Part shown: positions 23,193-32,275 of the stretch, one piece after another
How the letters are laid out: every line of letters begins with the position of its first letter
Position numbering within the stretch: position 1 is the first letter of the stretch
Source of the DNA: Colwellia sp. MB3u-45
Lineage (GTDB): Bacteria; Pseudomonadota; Gammaproteobacteria; Enterobacterales; Alteromonadaceae
Assembly: GCF_014077005.1 (NCBI RefSeq)
Contig: NZ_JACGVC010000034.1
Coordinates: 1-32,275, forward strand
Direction of reading: 5' to 3'
DNA: 32,275 nt
Notes under the pieces: model-generated
The model's input: the letters and a program-made list of their open reading frames with translations, nothing else
Database searches by the model: none
What the model was told of the DNA's origin: nothing
Made by a program: the position numbers and the translations under genes

Positions 23193-25496
23193 ATGCGCTT
23201 TTCCCTAAACAAAATTATCTTTGTCTGCCTAATATCGTTTACATTTGGTAGCAAGGCGCAAAATACTGAAATAGGTACTGAAATAGGTACTGAAATAAAT
23301 ACTAATCGAGCCAGCCAATGCCCAATTCCATTCTACGCAAATATTGCTGGCGAAACCGGTAAGCAGGCCAACGAAAACTTTACGATTATCTCAACAACCT
23401 CAACCATCAAAAAAGGTCAATATGCGAACTTTACCGGTGGTGTTACTTTATTAAATCAAGATAAATCGGTTGTTGCTGACCAATTAACGGTCAACCGCGA
23501 CACAGCTACAGTCGATGCAAATGGCGACATTCACTTTCAAAATAAAGGCATAGATATATTTGCCGACTCGCTCAATATTAACCAGCTGCAACAAACGACC
23601 TCACTGAACGCCGCTTCGTATCAACTTAATGGCTCTGCTGGCCATGGTAATGCGAAAAAAATCAACATTAATGGCAATGGTAAAACCCTAAGCTTTCTCG
23701 ACTCAAGCTTTACCACCTGTTACGACGCCGTACCTGATTGGCAAATGCGGGCCAGTGAAATTACCATTTCATCAGATAAAAAATCGCTTGAAGCTTATCA
23801 TGCACGCTTTAGCCTTTTTGATATCCCGATTTTATATATTCCCTATTTAACTATGCCACTCAGTAATGACCGAATGTCAGGCTTTTTATACCCAACAATC
23901 AGTACCTCCAACAATTCAGGTTTAGAGGTTGAGGCCCCCTATTATCTCAACATTGCAGAAAACATGGATGCCACCATCACACCGCGTTATATGTCACAAA
24001 GAGGCACACAATTAATTACTCAATTTAGGTATTTACAGGACTTACAATCAGGGCAAATTGATGTTGAATATCTCGATAAAGACACAAAGCTGATTAATAG
24101 TGATAATGCACGATATTTAGCACGACTTCAGCATATTGGTACATTTTCAGAGCGATTTAGAGCCCATGTTGATTACACCGCTATCAGTGATGATAATTAC
24201 CTGGTGGATTTAGGCAGTAATCAATTTAACGCCAATGACGCTTATCTTTATCAAATTGGCGAGCTTGCCTACTTTGCAGATAACTGGCAAACGAAGATAA
24301 AAATGCAAGATTTTGAGCTTTTGGGAAACCATCAACTGAGTTACAAAACCTTACCGCAAATAGAATTCAGCCTTCAGCAATCATTAGCTGATTTTGATGG
24401 TATTTTTGATCTTTATTCTGAGTTTTCAAGTTTTGATACCGCGGATAAAACCAAGCCCACCGCACAAAGGTACCATGTAGAAGCGGGCTTGTTATATCCC
24501 ATAGTTACCCCTGCCTGGTTTTTAAATTCAGAATTTAAAGTACTTCAAACCAATTACAGCCAGAAAAATATTCGTAGTGGTAGTCTGTTAGAAAAAAACA
24601 TCAGCAGAACTTTACCCAAAATACGTCTCCATGGTGGGGTAAACTTTGACCGCAACCTAAGCTTATTTAATAAAGGCTATAACCAAACATTAGAGCCACA
24701 ATTGCAATATCTTTATATTCCAGATAAAGACCAAAACAATATCGGTATTTACGATACAACCACCTTGCAAGATGACTATAACGGCTTATTTCGCGACCGC
24801 CGTTTCAGCGGCATTGATCGCATAGCACAAGCCAATCAAGTATCTTGGGGGGTAACAAGTCGACTATTAACCGCAGATAATACTGAAGTGCTGCGCTTGA
24901 GTTTAGGGCGAATCGTTTATTTAAATGATAGTAACTTTGACGATAGCGACCAAGAGGCTTTAGTGGATAAATCAGCATTCGCTGCCGATATTTTTATCCA
25001 TATAAATCGCCAATGGCAATTTAGTTCTGACATTCAATACAACAGCGATTTAGGCGTGACGAATAAAAGTCAAACCTCATTTGATTATTTATTTTCCGAT
25101 AATCAAACAATTCAATTGAACCATCGATATGCGCGTGATGTCTCAGGAGAGTCATTAGAGCAAATGTCTTTAGCCACTAATATTAAGATTGCACAGCGCT
25201 GGCAAATTGTTGGCCGATTTAGCCAAGACTTACAAGGTAAACGCAGTATCGAAAGTTATGCTGGCCTTGAATATAGTAGCTGCTGTTGGGGTATTCGCTT
25301 TACCTACCATCGCAATATTAATTCGACCATTGACGACACGAGTAACATAAACGAAAATCGAGATGCATTTGATAGCAGTTTTAATATTCAGTTTGTATAT
25401 AATGGTATAAATAGCAATAAATCGTCCAACAGTGTTGGAGATATGTTTAATTCAAGTATATTCGGCTATAAACGCCCCTACTTCCTCAATAACTAA
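23193..25496 (+). CDS. lptD: LPS-assembly outer-membrane protein LptD
   Basis: LptD, with the plug lipoprotein LptE, inserts lipopolysaccharide into the outer leaflet. The 767 residues (E. coli 784) comprise a signal peptide (about 1-22, cleavage near GSKA), a periplasmic beta-jellyroll (OstA-like, about 60-170: FTGGVTLLNQDKSVVADQL) and the large barrel (from about 210: IPILYIPYLTMPLSNDRMSGFLYP). The four conserved cysteines are present at about 43, 176, 697 and 698, matching the E. coli disulphide network (31, 173, 724, 725). A 12-bp tandem repeat sits just after the signal peptide. It starts the lptD-surA-pdxA-rsmA-apaG-apaH series. Confidence 0.95.
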   Translation: MRFSLNKIIFVCLISFTFGSKAQNTEIGTEIGTEINTNRASQCPIPFYANIAGETGKQANENFTIISTTSTIKKGQYANFTGGVTLLNQDKSVVADQLTVNRDTATVDANGDIHFQNKGIDIFADSLNINQLQQTTSLNAASYQLNGSAGHGNAKKININGNGKTLSFLDSSFTTCYDAVPDWQMRASEITISSDKKSLEAYHARFSLFDIPILYIPYLTMPLSNDRMSGFLYPTISTSNNSGLEVEAPYYLNIAENMDATITPRYMSQRGTQLITQFRYLQDLQSGQIDVEYLDKDTKLINSDNARYLARLQHIGTFSERFRAHVDYTAISDDNYLVDLGSNQFNANDAYLYQIGELAYFADNWQTKIKMQDFELLGNHQLSYKTLPQIEFSLQQSLADFDGIFDLYSEFSSFDTADKTKPTAQRYHVEAGLLYPIVTPAWFLNSEFKVLQTNYSQKNIRSGSLLEKNISRTLPKIRLHGGVNFDRNLSLFNKGYNQTLEPQLQYLYIPDKDQNNIGIYDTTTLQDDYNGLFRDRRFSGIDRIAQANQVSWGVTSRLLTADNTEVLRLSLGRIVYLNDSNFDDSDQEALVDKSAFAADIFIHINRQWQFSSDIQYNSDLGVTNKSQTSFDYLFSDNQTIQLNHRYARDVSGESLEQMSLATNIKIAQRWQIVGRFSQDLQGKRSIESYAGLEYSSCCWGIRFTYHRNINSTIDDTSNINENRDAFDSSFNIQFVYNGINSNKSSNSVGDMFNSSIFGYKRPYFLNN
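23265..23300 (+). repeat. 12-bp tandem repeat in the lptD N-terminus
   Basis: ACTGAAATAGGT occurs twice without a mismatch and a third time as ACTGAAATAAAT, encoding TEIG-TEIG-TEIN directly after the predicted signal cleavage site. It lies before the first conserved Cys. Confidence 0.85.
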
Positions 25497-25516
25497 TTAA
25501 AAGAATCCTACGTTAC

Positions 25517-26818
25517 ATGAAAAATTCATTGAAATTATTACTGCTTAGCTCGGTGTTTATTTTAAGCTCACTGGGGAAATGTATGGCCGTTGAGGTTGAA
25601 CTTGACCGAGTAGCAGCGGTAGTTAATAGTGGTGTTGTATTAGAGTCTGAAGTTAAAGACCTGATCGCCTCTGTTACTATACAAGCAAAAAAAAATAACC
25701 AAACCTTACCATCAGATCGCGCTTTACGTGTTCAAGTCATGGAAAAGTTAATTAATGACGCGATAATCTCGCAACTGGGTGAGCGCATGGGCATTCAGAT
25801 CAGCGATGCCCAACTTGATGAAACCATATCAAATATGGCACAGGAGAATAAGCAATCACTTGAAGCATTTCGCCAATCACTTGTTGCAGATGGCCTAGAT
25901 TATGAAAAATATCGTGAGAGTGTTCGTAACGAGTTAATTTCAGGCGAAGTTCGACGCGCTAGTTTACGTCGGCGCATTTATATCTCACCACAAGAAGTCG
26001 CTAACCTATTGTCGGTCATGAAAGAACAAACTAATGCTGATATAGAGTATCGTTTAGGCCATATCTTAATTGAGTTTCCTAATAATCCAAAGCAAGTGGA
26101 TATCAGCGCGGCTAAAGTACGTGCTGAAAAAGTGCTTGAATTATTAAATAACGGCAGCGACTTTACTAATATTGCTATGACCTCATCTGGCGGCGGAAAT
26201 GCCCTTGATGGTGGTGATTTAGGTTGGAAAACGATTAATGAAATGCCGACCTTATTTTCTAAAATAGTTGATGGTCAAGAAAAGGGCAGTATTTTTGGCC
26301 CCATCCGTACTGGCTTAGGTTTTAGTATCGTCAAATTAGTCGATATTCGTGGTCGCAAAACCATGGAAGTTGAAGAAGTAAGAGCAAGCCACATCTTAAT
26401 TAAGCCCTCAATTATTCTTAGTGAAGCCAAAGCAGAAGCTTTATTACAAGGTTTTGTCGACAAATTAAATGCTGGTGAAGCTGACTTTGCTGAGCTTGCC
26501 AAAGAGCACTCTGAGGGGCCTACCTCTGTGCGTGGTGGCGACTTAGGTTGGTCAGAGCCAAGTAAATATGATCCCGCCTTTGCCGAAGCATTGGCAAGTT
26601 TAGATATTGATGAAGTGCATAAACCATTTCGTTCGTCTTTTGGTTGGCACATTGCTAAATTAACCGGCCGTAGAACATTAGACGCCACTGAGCAAATGAA
26701 TGAGAACCGCGTCTACCAACTGCTTTACAACCGTAAATTCGGCATGGAAGGCGCACGTTGGATCAAAGAATTGCGTGACGAAGCGTATATAGAAGTTTTA
26801 GAGATAGGTAAAAAATAG
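25517..26818 (+). CDS. surA: Periplasmic chaperone and peptidyl-prolyl isomerase SurA
   Basis: SurA escorts outer-membrane proteins, LptD among its main clients, to the BAM complex. The 433-residue product has a signal peptide (about 1-24), the N-terminal chaperone domain ([20 protein letters not shown]) and two parvulin domains: [10 protein letters not shown]...GGDLGW (about 175-280) and [11 protein letters not shown]...[16 protein letters not shown] (about 285-390), ending in the final helix. It lies 20 bases after lptD, and its stop codon overlaps the pdxA start by one base. Confidence 0.95.
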   Translation: MKNSLKLLLLSSVFILSSLGKCMAVEVELDRVAAVVNSGVVLESEVKDLIASVTIQAKKNNQTLPSDRALRVQVMEKLINDAIISQLGERMGIQISDAQLDETISNMAQENKQSLEAFRQSLVADGLDYEKYRESVRNELISGEVRRASLRRRIYISPQEVANLLSVMKEQTNADIEYRLGHILIEFPNNPKQVDISAAKVRAEKVLELLNNGSDFTNIAMTSSGGGNALDGGDLGWKTINEMPTLFSKIVDGQEKGSIFGPIRTGLGFSIVKLVDIRGRKTMEVEEVRASHILIKPSIILSEAKAEALLQGFVDKLNAGEADFAELAKEHSEGPTSVRGGDLGWSEPSKYDPAFAEALASLDIDEVHKPFRSSFGWHIAKLTGRRTLDATEQMNENRVYQLLYNRKFGMEGARWIKELRDEAYIEVLEIGKK

Positions 26819-27807
26819 TGTTAAAACGAATAGCAATAACACCGGGAGAGCCAGCAGGTATTGGCCCAGATTTGATGATAAAAGTCGCGCAGCAAGATTG
26901 GCCTATGCAAATGGTTGCGGTCGTATCTCCTGAGTTATTAATCGCACGAGCGAAATTATTAAACTTACCACTGATCATCAAGCCCTATAACGCCGATGAT
27001 GAAATAACCGCGCATAAAGCCGGAACACTGATTGTATTACCGGTAGCATTAGACGATATTTGCGAGCCTGGCGTACTTAACGCTAACAATGGTCGCTACG
27101 TAGTCGAAACCTTGCGTATTGCCAGTGAGAAAAATATTTCTGGCGAATTTGATGCGGTAGTTACTGGCCCTGTTCATAAAGGTTTAATCAACAAAGCCGG
27201 TATCGCGTTTAGCGGCCATACCGAATATTTTGCTAATCAAGCAAACTGTTCTGATGTGGTGATGATGTTAGCGACAGAAGGATTAAGAGTGGCGCTAGTT
27301 ACGACTCATATACCTTTAGCTTATGTCTCTAAAGCCATCACACACGAAAGGCTGCAAAAAGTTACCCGCATATTACATCGAGATTTGATTGAAAAATTTG
27401 GCATTCATGATCCTAAAATTTATGTTTGTGGCATCAACCCACATGCCGGTGAAGACGGCCATCTGGGCCGTGAAGAAATCGATGTGATGATCCCCGCTTT
27501 AGACGAATTGCGTTTAGAAGGCATGAACCTTATTGGCCCCTTGCCTGCTGATACCATTTTCCAAGCTAAATACTTGGATGATGCTGATGCCATATTGACT
27601 ATGTTTCATGATCAGGGCTTACCAGTACTTAAATATAAAGGTTTTGGCTCTTCGGTGAATATTACTTTAGGACTGCCATTCATTAGAACATCTGTTGATC
27701 ACGGTACCGCCTTAGATTTGGCTGGCACCGATAAAGCAGATGTGGGTAGTTTCAAAGAAGCGATAAACACAGCGATAACCTTAGCTAACAACCATGTAGA
27801 AGATTAA
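26818..27807 (+). CDS. pdxA: 4-hydroxythreonine-4-phosphate dehydrogenase PdxA
   Basis: PdxA oxidises 4-phosphohydroxy-L-threonine, late in the DXP-dependent pyridoxal phosphate pathway whose first enzyme, Epd, is also in this window. The 329 residues include the opening [13 protein letters not shown], the Zn2+-coordinating His of SGHTEYF (about 137), of NPHAGE (about 211) and of [16 protein letters not shown] (about 266), and the NAD region [10 protein letters not shown]. The start is GTG at 26818, overlapping the surA stop codon by one base, so translation is coupled. Confidence 0.94.
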   Translation: MLKRIAITPGEPAGIGPDLMIKVAQQDWPMQMVAVVSPELLIARAKLLNLPLIIKPYNADDEITAHKAGTLIVLPVALDDICEPGVLNANNGRYVVETLRIASEKNISGEFDAVVTGPVHKGLINKAGIAFSGHTEYFANQANCSDVVMMLATEGLRVALVTTHIPLAYVSKAITHERLQKVTRILHRDLIEKFGIHDPKIYVCGINPHAGEDGHLGREEIDVMIPALDELRLEGMNLIGPLPADTIFQAKYLDDADAILTMFHDQGLPVLKYKGFGSSVNITLGLPFIRTSVDHGTALDLAGTDKADVGSFKEAINTAITLANNHVED

Positions 27808-27824
27808 TTGAGTAGAAAAATACT

Positions 27825-28646
27825 ATGAGTAAAAATTCCCATTTGGGTCATCAAGCCAAAAAACGCTTTGGACAAAACTTTTTACATAATGACGCCATCA
27901 TCAGCAATATTGTTGACGTTATCAACCCAGAGCCCAATGAAAATTTAGTTGAAATTGGCCCTGGATTAGGCGCACTTACCGAACCTGTTATCGAACGTGC
28001 GGGTCAACTCAGCGTCATTGAGTTAGACAGAGATTTGGCACATAGATTACGCCATCATCCATTTTTAGCGGCTAAATTAACTATCTATGAAGAAGATGCT
28101 TTAAAATTTGATTTTGCCCAATTAGCCAGTGACGAAAAACCATTACGTATTTTTGGTAATTTGCCTTATAACATTTCAACCCCGCTGATCTTTCACTTAC
28201 TGACTTTTAAAGACAAAGTGAAAGATATGCACTTTATGCTGCAAAAAGAAGTGGTACAACGTATGGCATCGGGTGAAAACTGTAAAGCTTATGGTCGTTT
28301 ATCCATCATGACACAATACCAATGCCAAGTTATACCTGTCATGGAAATAGGCCCTGAAGCCTTTAAGCCCGCACCTAAAGTAGACTCGGCCATTGTCAGA
28401 TTAATACCGCATAAAGTGATTAAAAATCCTGTTAAGGATATTAACTCGCTCAATAAAGTTTGTTTAGCGGCATTTAATCAGCGTCGCAAGACTATTCGTA
28501 ACAGCTTTAAAAAGCTGATTTCTGCTGAACAGTTAACGGCGTTAGGTATTGACCCAGGACTGCGTGCTGAAAATTTAGCCTTAGCCGATTTTGTCATGTT
28601 AGCTAATTTTGTTACTGACAATCCAATAGAGCTTAACAATGAATGA
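27825..28646 (+). CDS. rsmA: 16S rRNA (A1518/A1519) dimethyltransferase RsmA
   Basis: RsmA (KsgA) dimethylates two adenines in helix 45 of 16S rRNA, a late step of small-subunit assembly; loss gives kasugamycin resistance. The 273 residues contain [10 protein letters not shown] (about 11-20), the SAM motif [14 protein letters not shown] (about 42-55), the catalytic [10 protein letters not shown] (about 111-120), and the C-terminal [13 protein letters not shown]. It lies 17 bases after pdxA and overlaps apaG by eight bases. Confidence 0.95.
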   Translation: MSKNSHLGHQAKKRFGQNFLHNDAIISNIVDVINPEPNENLVEIGPGLGALTEPVIERAGQLSVIELDRDLAHRLRHHPFLAAKLTIYEEDALKFDFAQLASDEKPLRIFGNLPYNISTPLIFHLLTFKDKVKDMHFMLQKEVVQRMASGENCKAYGRLSIMTQYQCQVIPVMEIGPEAFKPAPKVDSAIVRLIPHKVIKNPVKDINSLNKVCLAAFNQRRKTIRNSFKKLISAEQLTALGIDPGLRAENLALADFVMLANFVTDNPIELNNE

Positions 28647-29031
28647 TAACCAAGTAGCAACAGTTGCTGATATTGAGGTGAGTGTCGTTAGTGACTATCT
28701 AGCGCAACAATCTATCGAAGCCGAACAACAATTTGTCTTTAGTTACACTGTCACAGTAACAAATAACAGTGATGAAACTGTACAGCTACTCAGTCGCTAT
28801 TGGTTAATTACTGACGCTAACGGTGAATCTAGCACGGTATCAGGTGAAGGTGTTATTGGTCAGCAACCTTTTATTAAGGCCGGCCAAAATTTTACCTATA
28901 CCAGTGGCTGTGTATTAAAATCTCCCTTGGGTAATATGCAAGGGCACTACCAAATGCAAAGAAAATCAGCCAAGTTAGTGCAAGTTGAAATCCCACTGTT
29001 TCGCTTAGCAAAGCCCAATATATTAAACTAG
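28639..29031 (+). CDS. apaG: ApaG protein (DUF525)
   Basis: ApaG is a small fibronectin-III-like beta protein of poorly known role, often linked with Co2+/Mg2+ homeostasis and found between rsmA and apaH. The 130-residue product has the family core [29 protein letters not shown] (about 34-62), [23 protein letters not shown] and MQGHYQM. The ATG lies inside the end of rsmA (eight-base overlap) and has only a weak Shine-Dalgarno, suggesting translational coupling. It is followed nine bases later by apaH. Confidence 0.94.
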   Translation: MNDNQVATVADIEVSVVSDYLAQQSIEAEQQFVFSYTVTVTNNSDETVQLLSRYWLITDANGESSTVSGEGVIGQQPFIKAGQNFTYTSGCVLKSPLGNMQGHYQMQRKSAKLVQVEIPLFRLAKPNILN

Positions 29032-29040
29032 AGAGCACTA

Positions 29041-29859
29041 ATGGCTGTTTATTTCGTCGGTGACATTCAAGGCTGCTACAGCGAACTAAAGGCCTTATTA
29101 ACTCAAGTGGGCTTTTCCACTGTTAGCGACCAGCTTTATGTTGCCGGTGATTTAGTCGCTCGCGGGCCTAACTCTCTGGAAACCTTGCGCTTTATTAAGT
29201 CGCTTGGGCAAAGTGCTAAAGTGGTTCTAGGTAATCATGACTTGCACTTACTTGCCGTTTATCACGGTATTAAAAAAGTGAAAAAGCAAGATCACCTAGC
29301 GCCATTATTATCAGCTCCAGACGTAGCAGAATTAATGCACTGGTTAATTCAACAGCCACTTATTCAAAAACTGCCTGATGAAGAAACTTATATGAGCCAT
29401 GCGGGGCTTTCCCCGCAGTGGACACCTCAACAAGCACTTGAACAAGCCAAAATAGCACAACAGCATTTAACCTCTTCAGCAAGCCATACGTGGTTAAGCA
29501 AGATGTATGGCGAACAACCTATCAGTTGGCTAAGGGCAAACGATGAAGTTGCTCGCTTTAGATTTACCATCAATTCGCTAACTCGTATGCGCTATTGCTT
29601 CGCTGACGGTAGTTTAGATTTTAGCTGTAAAGAAAGTCCCAGCAGCGCCCCAAAAGCATTATCACCTTGGTTTGATTTTGGCCATATTAATGAGAATACC
29701 CATTGGATATTTGGCCATTGGGCTGCTTTGATGGGTTATTGCCCAGCCAATAATATATATGCACTTGATACTGGCTGTGTTTGGGGACAACATCTAACGA
29801 TGCTAAGATGGCACGATAAAAAAATATTTATTGAACAAGCACATATAAACACAAAATAA
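29041..29859 (+). CDS. apaH: Symmetrical diadenosine tetraphosphatase ApaH
   Basis: ApaH splits Ap4A (and removes Np4-type RNA caps) to ADP-type products in the cytoplasm. The 272-residue metallophosphatase shows its motifs in order: VGDIQGCYSEL (about 5-15), AGDLVARGPNSLETL (about 37-51), VLGNHDLHLLAV (about 62-73), MSHAGLSPQWT (about 118-128) and FGHWAALMG (about 228-236). It ends the lptD-apaH series. No intrinsic terminator is obvious before the chemoreceptor gene. Confidence 0.95.
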   Translation: MAVYFVGDIQGCYSELKALLTQVGFSTVSDQLYVAGDLVARGPNSLETLRFIKSLGQSAKVVLGNHDLHLLAVYHGIKKVKKQDHLAPLLSAPDVAELMHWLIQQPLIQKLPDEETYMSHAGLSPQWTPQQALEQAKIAQQHLTSSASHTWLSKMYGEQPISWLRANDEVARFRFTINSLTRMRYCFADGSLDFSCKESPSSAPKALSPWFDFGHINENTHWIFGHWAALMGYCPANNIYALDTGCVWGQHLTMLRWHDKKIFIEQAHINTK

Positions 29860-29891
29860 TGTATAGCATTGGTTTAAAATGCAATTGAGCT

Positions 29892-29988
29892 TGTTATACT
29901 AGCCAAAAGATATATGTACATTCCTTTGTAGTCTAATAATGAATGATCACCTAGATAAATAATAACGCTTATTATTTATTGTGTGATC
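29892..29988 (+). promoter_or_regulatory. Chemoreceptor promoter candidate and leader dyad
   Basis: TGTTATACT (29892-29900) is an extended -10 element without a good -35. Downstream, a nested dyad fills 29945-29988: outer arms GATCAC / GTGATC (6 bp) and inner arms ATAAATAATA / TATTATTTAT (10 bp) with loop ACGCT. It is followed by AT-rich sequence rather than a T-tract, and ends 34 bases before the start codon. I saw no FliA or sigma-54 motif here. Confidence 0.5.
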
Positions 29989-30022
29989 TAAGTATGATTT
30001 AATTTATATATTGGTGGGATTT

Positions 30023-32041
30023 ATGAACTTAACCGTAGCAACAAAAATAATTGGTGGCTTCACCATTATTTCGCTTTTACTCATTTTAACCAGCGTAATA
30101 TCATGGAATAGTTTAAATACTATTGGCGATGCTACAAAACAGCAAAATGAACTAGCGATACCAACGTTAAAAACAAGTAACAAGTTAGCGAACGATCTAA
30201 CCCATATTGGCAACCTAACGCTGCGCGCATATTACCAAACAGCACTAGCACCATTGGCAGAAAACTTTAACGCTTTTGAAACTGAAAAGAGTGAATTTAG
30301 AGCTCAGCTCAAGCGCTTGAAAGATATTGTTAAAAACGAAGCGAGTTTAATCGAAAACCTACGTGAAGTAGATCCGGTTTACAATAGCTTAGAGAAAGAA
30401 ATCGACAATGTACTTCGTAATAGAAAGTTTGCCATAGAGCAACACCTAACCTTGCTAGATAAAATATATATTATCGAAGAAAAAGCCGACGACATGGCGA
30501 CTATTTTATTAGATCTTGGCGACCATAAACTTGCAACAACCAAATTACAACGTGCGGTTAGTTTAGCCAGACGCTTAGAAACCTTACTCAATAGTATGGT
30601 TAGTTCATCACTGAATTATCATGACATTAAAGATCAACAATCTGCATCACTGGTTGCCAGTCAAATCGAAAACACATTTAATGATATTGAAAAATCAATC
30701 GATGATGTCGTTAATGAATTAAAGCAACAAGGTGTCACTAATATTGCTGATGAGTTAACCGATAGCTTTTCAGCATTGCAAGCTTATCTCATTGGCAGTG
30801 GGAGAATTTTTAGCCATAAAAATAATCAGCTAAACGCAATTGCCACGGCAAAGGCGAGTTTACACCTCGCAGAAAATGGTATTAATAGTGCTAATGCCAT
30901 ATTAGCCACACAAGTAAATTTAGCTAATAAAACCGCCATAGCAACCGGCGATTTAGTCAAAACGTCTGTATCTGACGGCACACTTAATACCCTTATTATC
31001 ACCTTAATTTCTATTGTGCTAGCTATAGTGATCGCGTCGGTAACGTTAACCAGCATTATTCGCCCATTAAGACGAGTAAATGAAATGCTCAATATTGTTG
31101 CTTCTGGTGACTTATCTCACAAACTAGATGAAAGTGGCAATGATGAGTTCGCTCAGCTTTCCGCTAACTGCAACTTATTAATCGATAGTTTACGCAACTT
31201 AATTCAAAGTATTGTTAGTCGTTCAACCCAGCTAGCAACAGCGGCTGAGCAAACGTCGACAGTAACTGCCCAAAGTACCAAAGCTATTGAAGAGCAACGC
31301 ACGCAAGTAGAACAAGCGGCGTCTGCTACTACTGAAATGAGCAGTACGGCACAAAGTGTGTTATCAAGTGCGAATGATGCCTTAGTTGAAATCAAACATG
31401 CTGATGACGAAGCTGAGCGGGTTAAAGTTATTTCTGGTCATAACCGCCAAACTATTGAGCTATTAGCTAATGAAGTAGAGTCTGCTTCACAAGTCATTAA
31501 TAAATTACAACAAGATAGCGCATCAATTGGTGGCATTCTTGATGTGATCAGAGGTATTGCAGAGCAAACCAACTTATTAGCACTAAACGCAGCGATAGAA
31601 GCGGCTCGTGCCGGTGAGCAAGGTCGAGGCTTTGCTGTGGTCGCTGATGAAGTGAGAACCTTGGCGAGCCGAACTCAAGTGTCTACCCAAGAAATTCAAA
31701 ATATGATTGAAGTACTACAAACCGGTGCAGAAAAAGCCGTGGTAGTGATGGATACAGGTAAAAAGCAAGCAACGAACTGTGTTGAACAAAGTATTCAAGC
31801 CGAACAAGCACTTGATACTATTACACACGCGGTGCATGAAGCCTTTGACCGTAGCTCGCAAATAGCAACCGCCGCAGAGGAGCAAAGTGTTGTTGCTCAT
31901 GAAATAAGCGAGAACCTAGAGTCAATTGTCACTATTGCTGAACAAACAACAGCAGGCTCAAAGCAAACGGCAGAAGCGAGCAGTGAAGTTGCCCGCTTAG
32001 CTGAAGAATTGCAACAATCAGTACAAGAATTTAAGCTTTAG
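30023..32041 (+). CDS. Methyl-accepting chemotaxis protein
   Basis: A transmembrane chemoreceptor that would signal through CheW/CheA. From ATG 30023 it is 672 residues: a first membrane helix (about 10-30, [17 protein letters not shown]), a periplasmic helical domain of about 285 residues without a recognised Cache or PAS pattern (long helices, 4-helix-bundle type), a second helix (about 320-344, [18 protein letters not shown]), HAMP ([21 protein letters not shown]) and a signalling coiled coil whose tip has [29 protein letters not shown] (about 510-538). There is no C-terminal CheR-binding pentapeptide. A TTG at 30011 could extend it by four residues; ATG with upstream GGTGGGA is preferred. 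Ligand unknown. Confidence 0.93.
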   Translation: MNLTVATKIIGGFTIISLLLILTSVISWNSLNTIGDATKQQNELAIPTLKTSNKLANDLTHIGNLTLRAYYQTALAPLAENFNAFETEKSEFRAQLKRLKDIVKNEASLIENLREVDPVYNSLEKEIDNVLRNRKFAIEQHLTLLDKIYIIEEKADDMATILLDLGDHKLATTKLQRAVSLARRLETLLNSMVSSSLNYHDIKDQQSASLVASQIENTFNDIEKSIDDVVNELKQQGVTNIADELTDSFSALQAYLIGSGRIFSHKNNQLNAIATAKASLHLAENGINSANAILATQVNLANKTAIATGDLVKTSVSDGTLNTLIITLISIVLAIVIASVTLTSIIRPLRRVNEMLNIVASGDLSHKLDESGNDEFAQLSANCNLLIDSLRNLIQSIVSRSTQLATAAEQTSTVTAQSTKAIEEQRTQVEQAASATTEMSSTAQSVLSSANDALVEIKHADDEAERVKVISGHNRQTIELLANEVESASQVINKLQQDSASIGGILDVIRGIAEQTNLLALNAAIEAARAGEQGRGFAVVADEVRTLASRTQVSTQEIQNMIEVLQTGAEKAVVVMDTGKKQATNCVEQSIQAEQALDTITHAVHEAFDRSSQIATAAEEQSVVAHEISENLESIVTIAEQTTAGSKQTAEASSEVARLAEELQQSVQEFKL

Positions 32042-32067
32042 TTTGACTTAACCTTAAAGCTTAAATA

Positions 32068-32095
32068 AAAAAAGAGCGCTTAGGCGCTCTTTTTT
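32068..32095 (+). terminator. Terminator of the chemoreceptor gene
   Basis: A perfect 12-bp stem AAAAAAGAGCGC / GCGCTCTTTTTT with loop TTAG, 26 bases after the stop codon. Confidence 0.93.
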
Positions 32096-32144
32096 ATGTT
32101 TAAAAATCTTTAGATCAAATGGGGATGATTTATTGAGCGCTGAG

Positions 32145-32275
32145 TAATACCAATTTCATTAAGTTATTGCCCACTTGTGCTGGTTAAAATACACCAAGGC
32201 TACGGTGCTCTCAATCACAATAGCCAGCTATTGCTCAATCAAGCGTCTTGCCCAGATGCATTTTCTCTGCGCACA
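32145..32275 (+). repeat. Dispersed non-coding repeat, copy 2 (cut by the window edge)
   Basis: Starts TAATACCAAT, has CTGGTTAAAATACACCAA about 35 bases in, and ends near CATTTTCTCTGCGCA. The same blocks in the same order occur in minus orientation at the left end of the window. No gene is visible in it. Because the edge cuts it, its other terminus is unknown. Confidence 0.55.

Noticed and set aside
29945-29995. CRP site in the chemoreceptor leader (TGTGATC)
   Set aside because: The partner half-site at six-base spacing is TATGA rather than TCACA, and the symmetry belongs to a wider dyad.

Overview
The window looks like chromosomal DNA of a marine gammaproteobacterium of the Alteromonadales, most likely Colwelliaceae (Colwellia/Thalassotalea type). 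This rests on the AT-rich composition, the Vibrio/Colwellia-style polar-flagellum genes (flgO, flgP, flgT, cheV), the tktA-epd-pgk-fba order and the djlA-murU-amgK-lptD-surA-pdxA-rsmA-apaG-apaH order. The genus is inferred from recognised protein families and gene order; no search was run. All large genes are intact, and I see no transposase, integrase, prophage gene or CRISPR array.

Layout. (1) 1-8088 is a polar-flagellum and chemotaxis block. cheV-cheR-flgB-flgC-flgD run on the minus strand. flgA and flgM-flgN run on the plus strand, with a near-consensus FliA promoter before flgM. flgO-flgP (minus) and flgT (plus) diverge from a 430-base region that carries a sigma-54-like promoter facing each way. 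(2) 8089-9130 holds a tRNA-Arg(CCT) gene and a 49-residue membrane-peptide gene with its own terminator and a leader inverted repeat. (3) 9131-14966 is central carbon metabolism: tktA, epd, pgk and a class II fructose-bisphosphate aldolase, with several strong hairpins between them. (4) 15227-16829 is an MscS-type channel overlapping a DUF481 outer-membrane protein. (5) 16914-20277 (minus) is a zinc-uptake cluster: small Cys/His exported protein, outer-membrane beta-barrel with a His-rich loop, ZnuA-like binding protein and ABC-3 permease, but no ATPase gene. (6) 20451-23040 (minus) is amgK-murU-djlA (peptidoglycan sugar recycling plus an inner-membrane co-chaperone). (7) 23193-29859 (plus) is lptD-surA-pdxA-rsmA-apaG-apaH. 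(8) 30023-32040 is a methyl-accepting chemotaxis protein.

How the parts fit. Region 1 makes the rod, hook cap and outer-membrane H-ring parts of the flagellum with two chemotaxis adaptors, and appears to use sigma-54 for structural genes and FliA for flgMN. tktA, epd and pdxA are linked biochemically: erythrose-4-phosphate from the pentose phosphate pathway is oxidised by Epd toward vitamin B6, and PdxA acts later in that pathway. LptD, SurA and the zinc barrel belong to outer-membrane biogenesis and nutrient entry.

Both ends of the window run into what appear to be two diverged copies, in opposite orientation, of one non-coding dispersed repeat. The less ordinary signals are regulatory or structural: a hairpin burying the flgB ribosome binding site, the leader repeat of the small membrane-peptide gene, a triplicated terminator U-tract after pgk, large dyads before the chemoreceptor and aldolase genes, and the zinc importer cluster lacking its ATPase. 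I did not find a wholly new multi-gene system.
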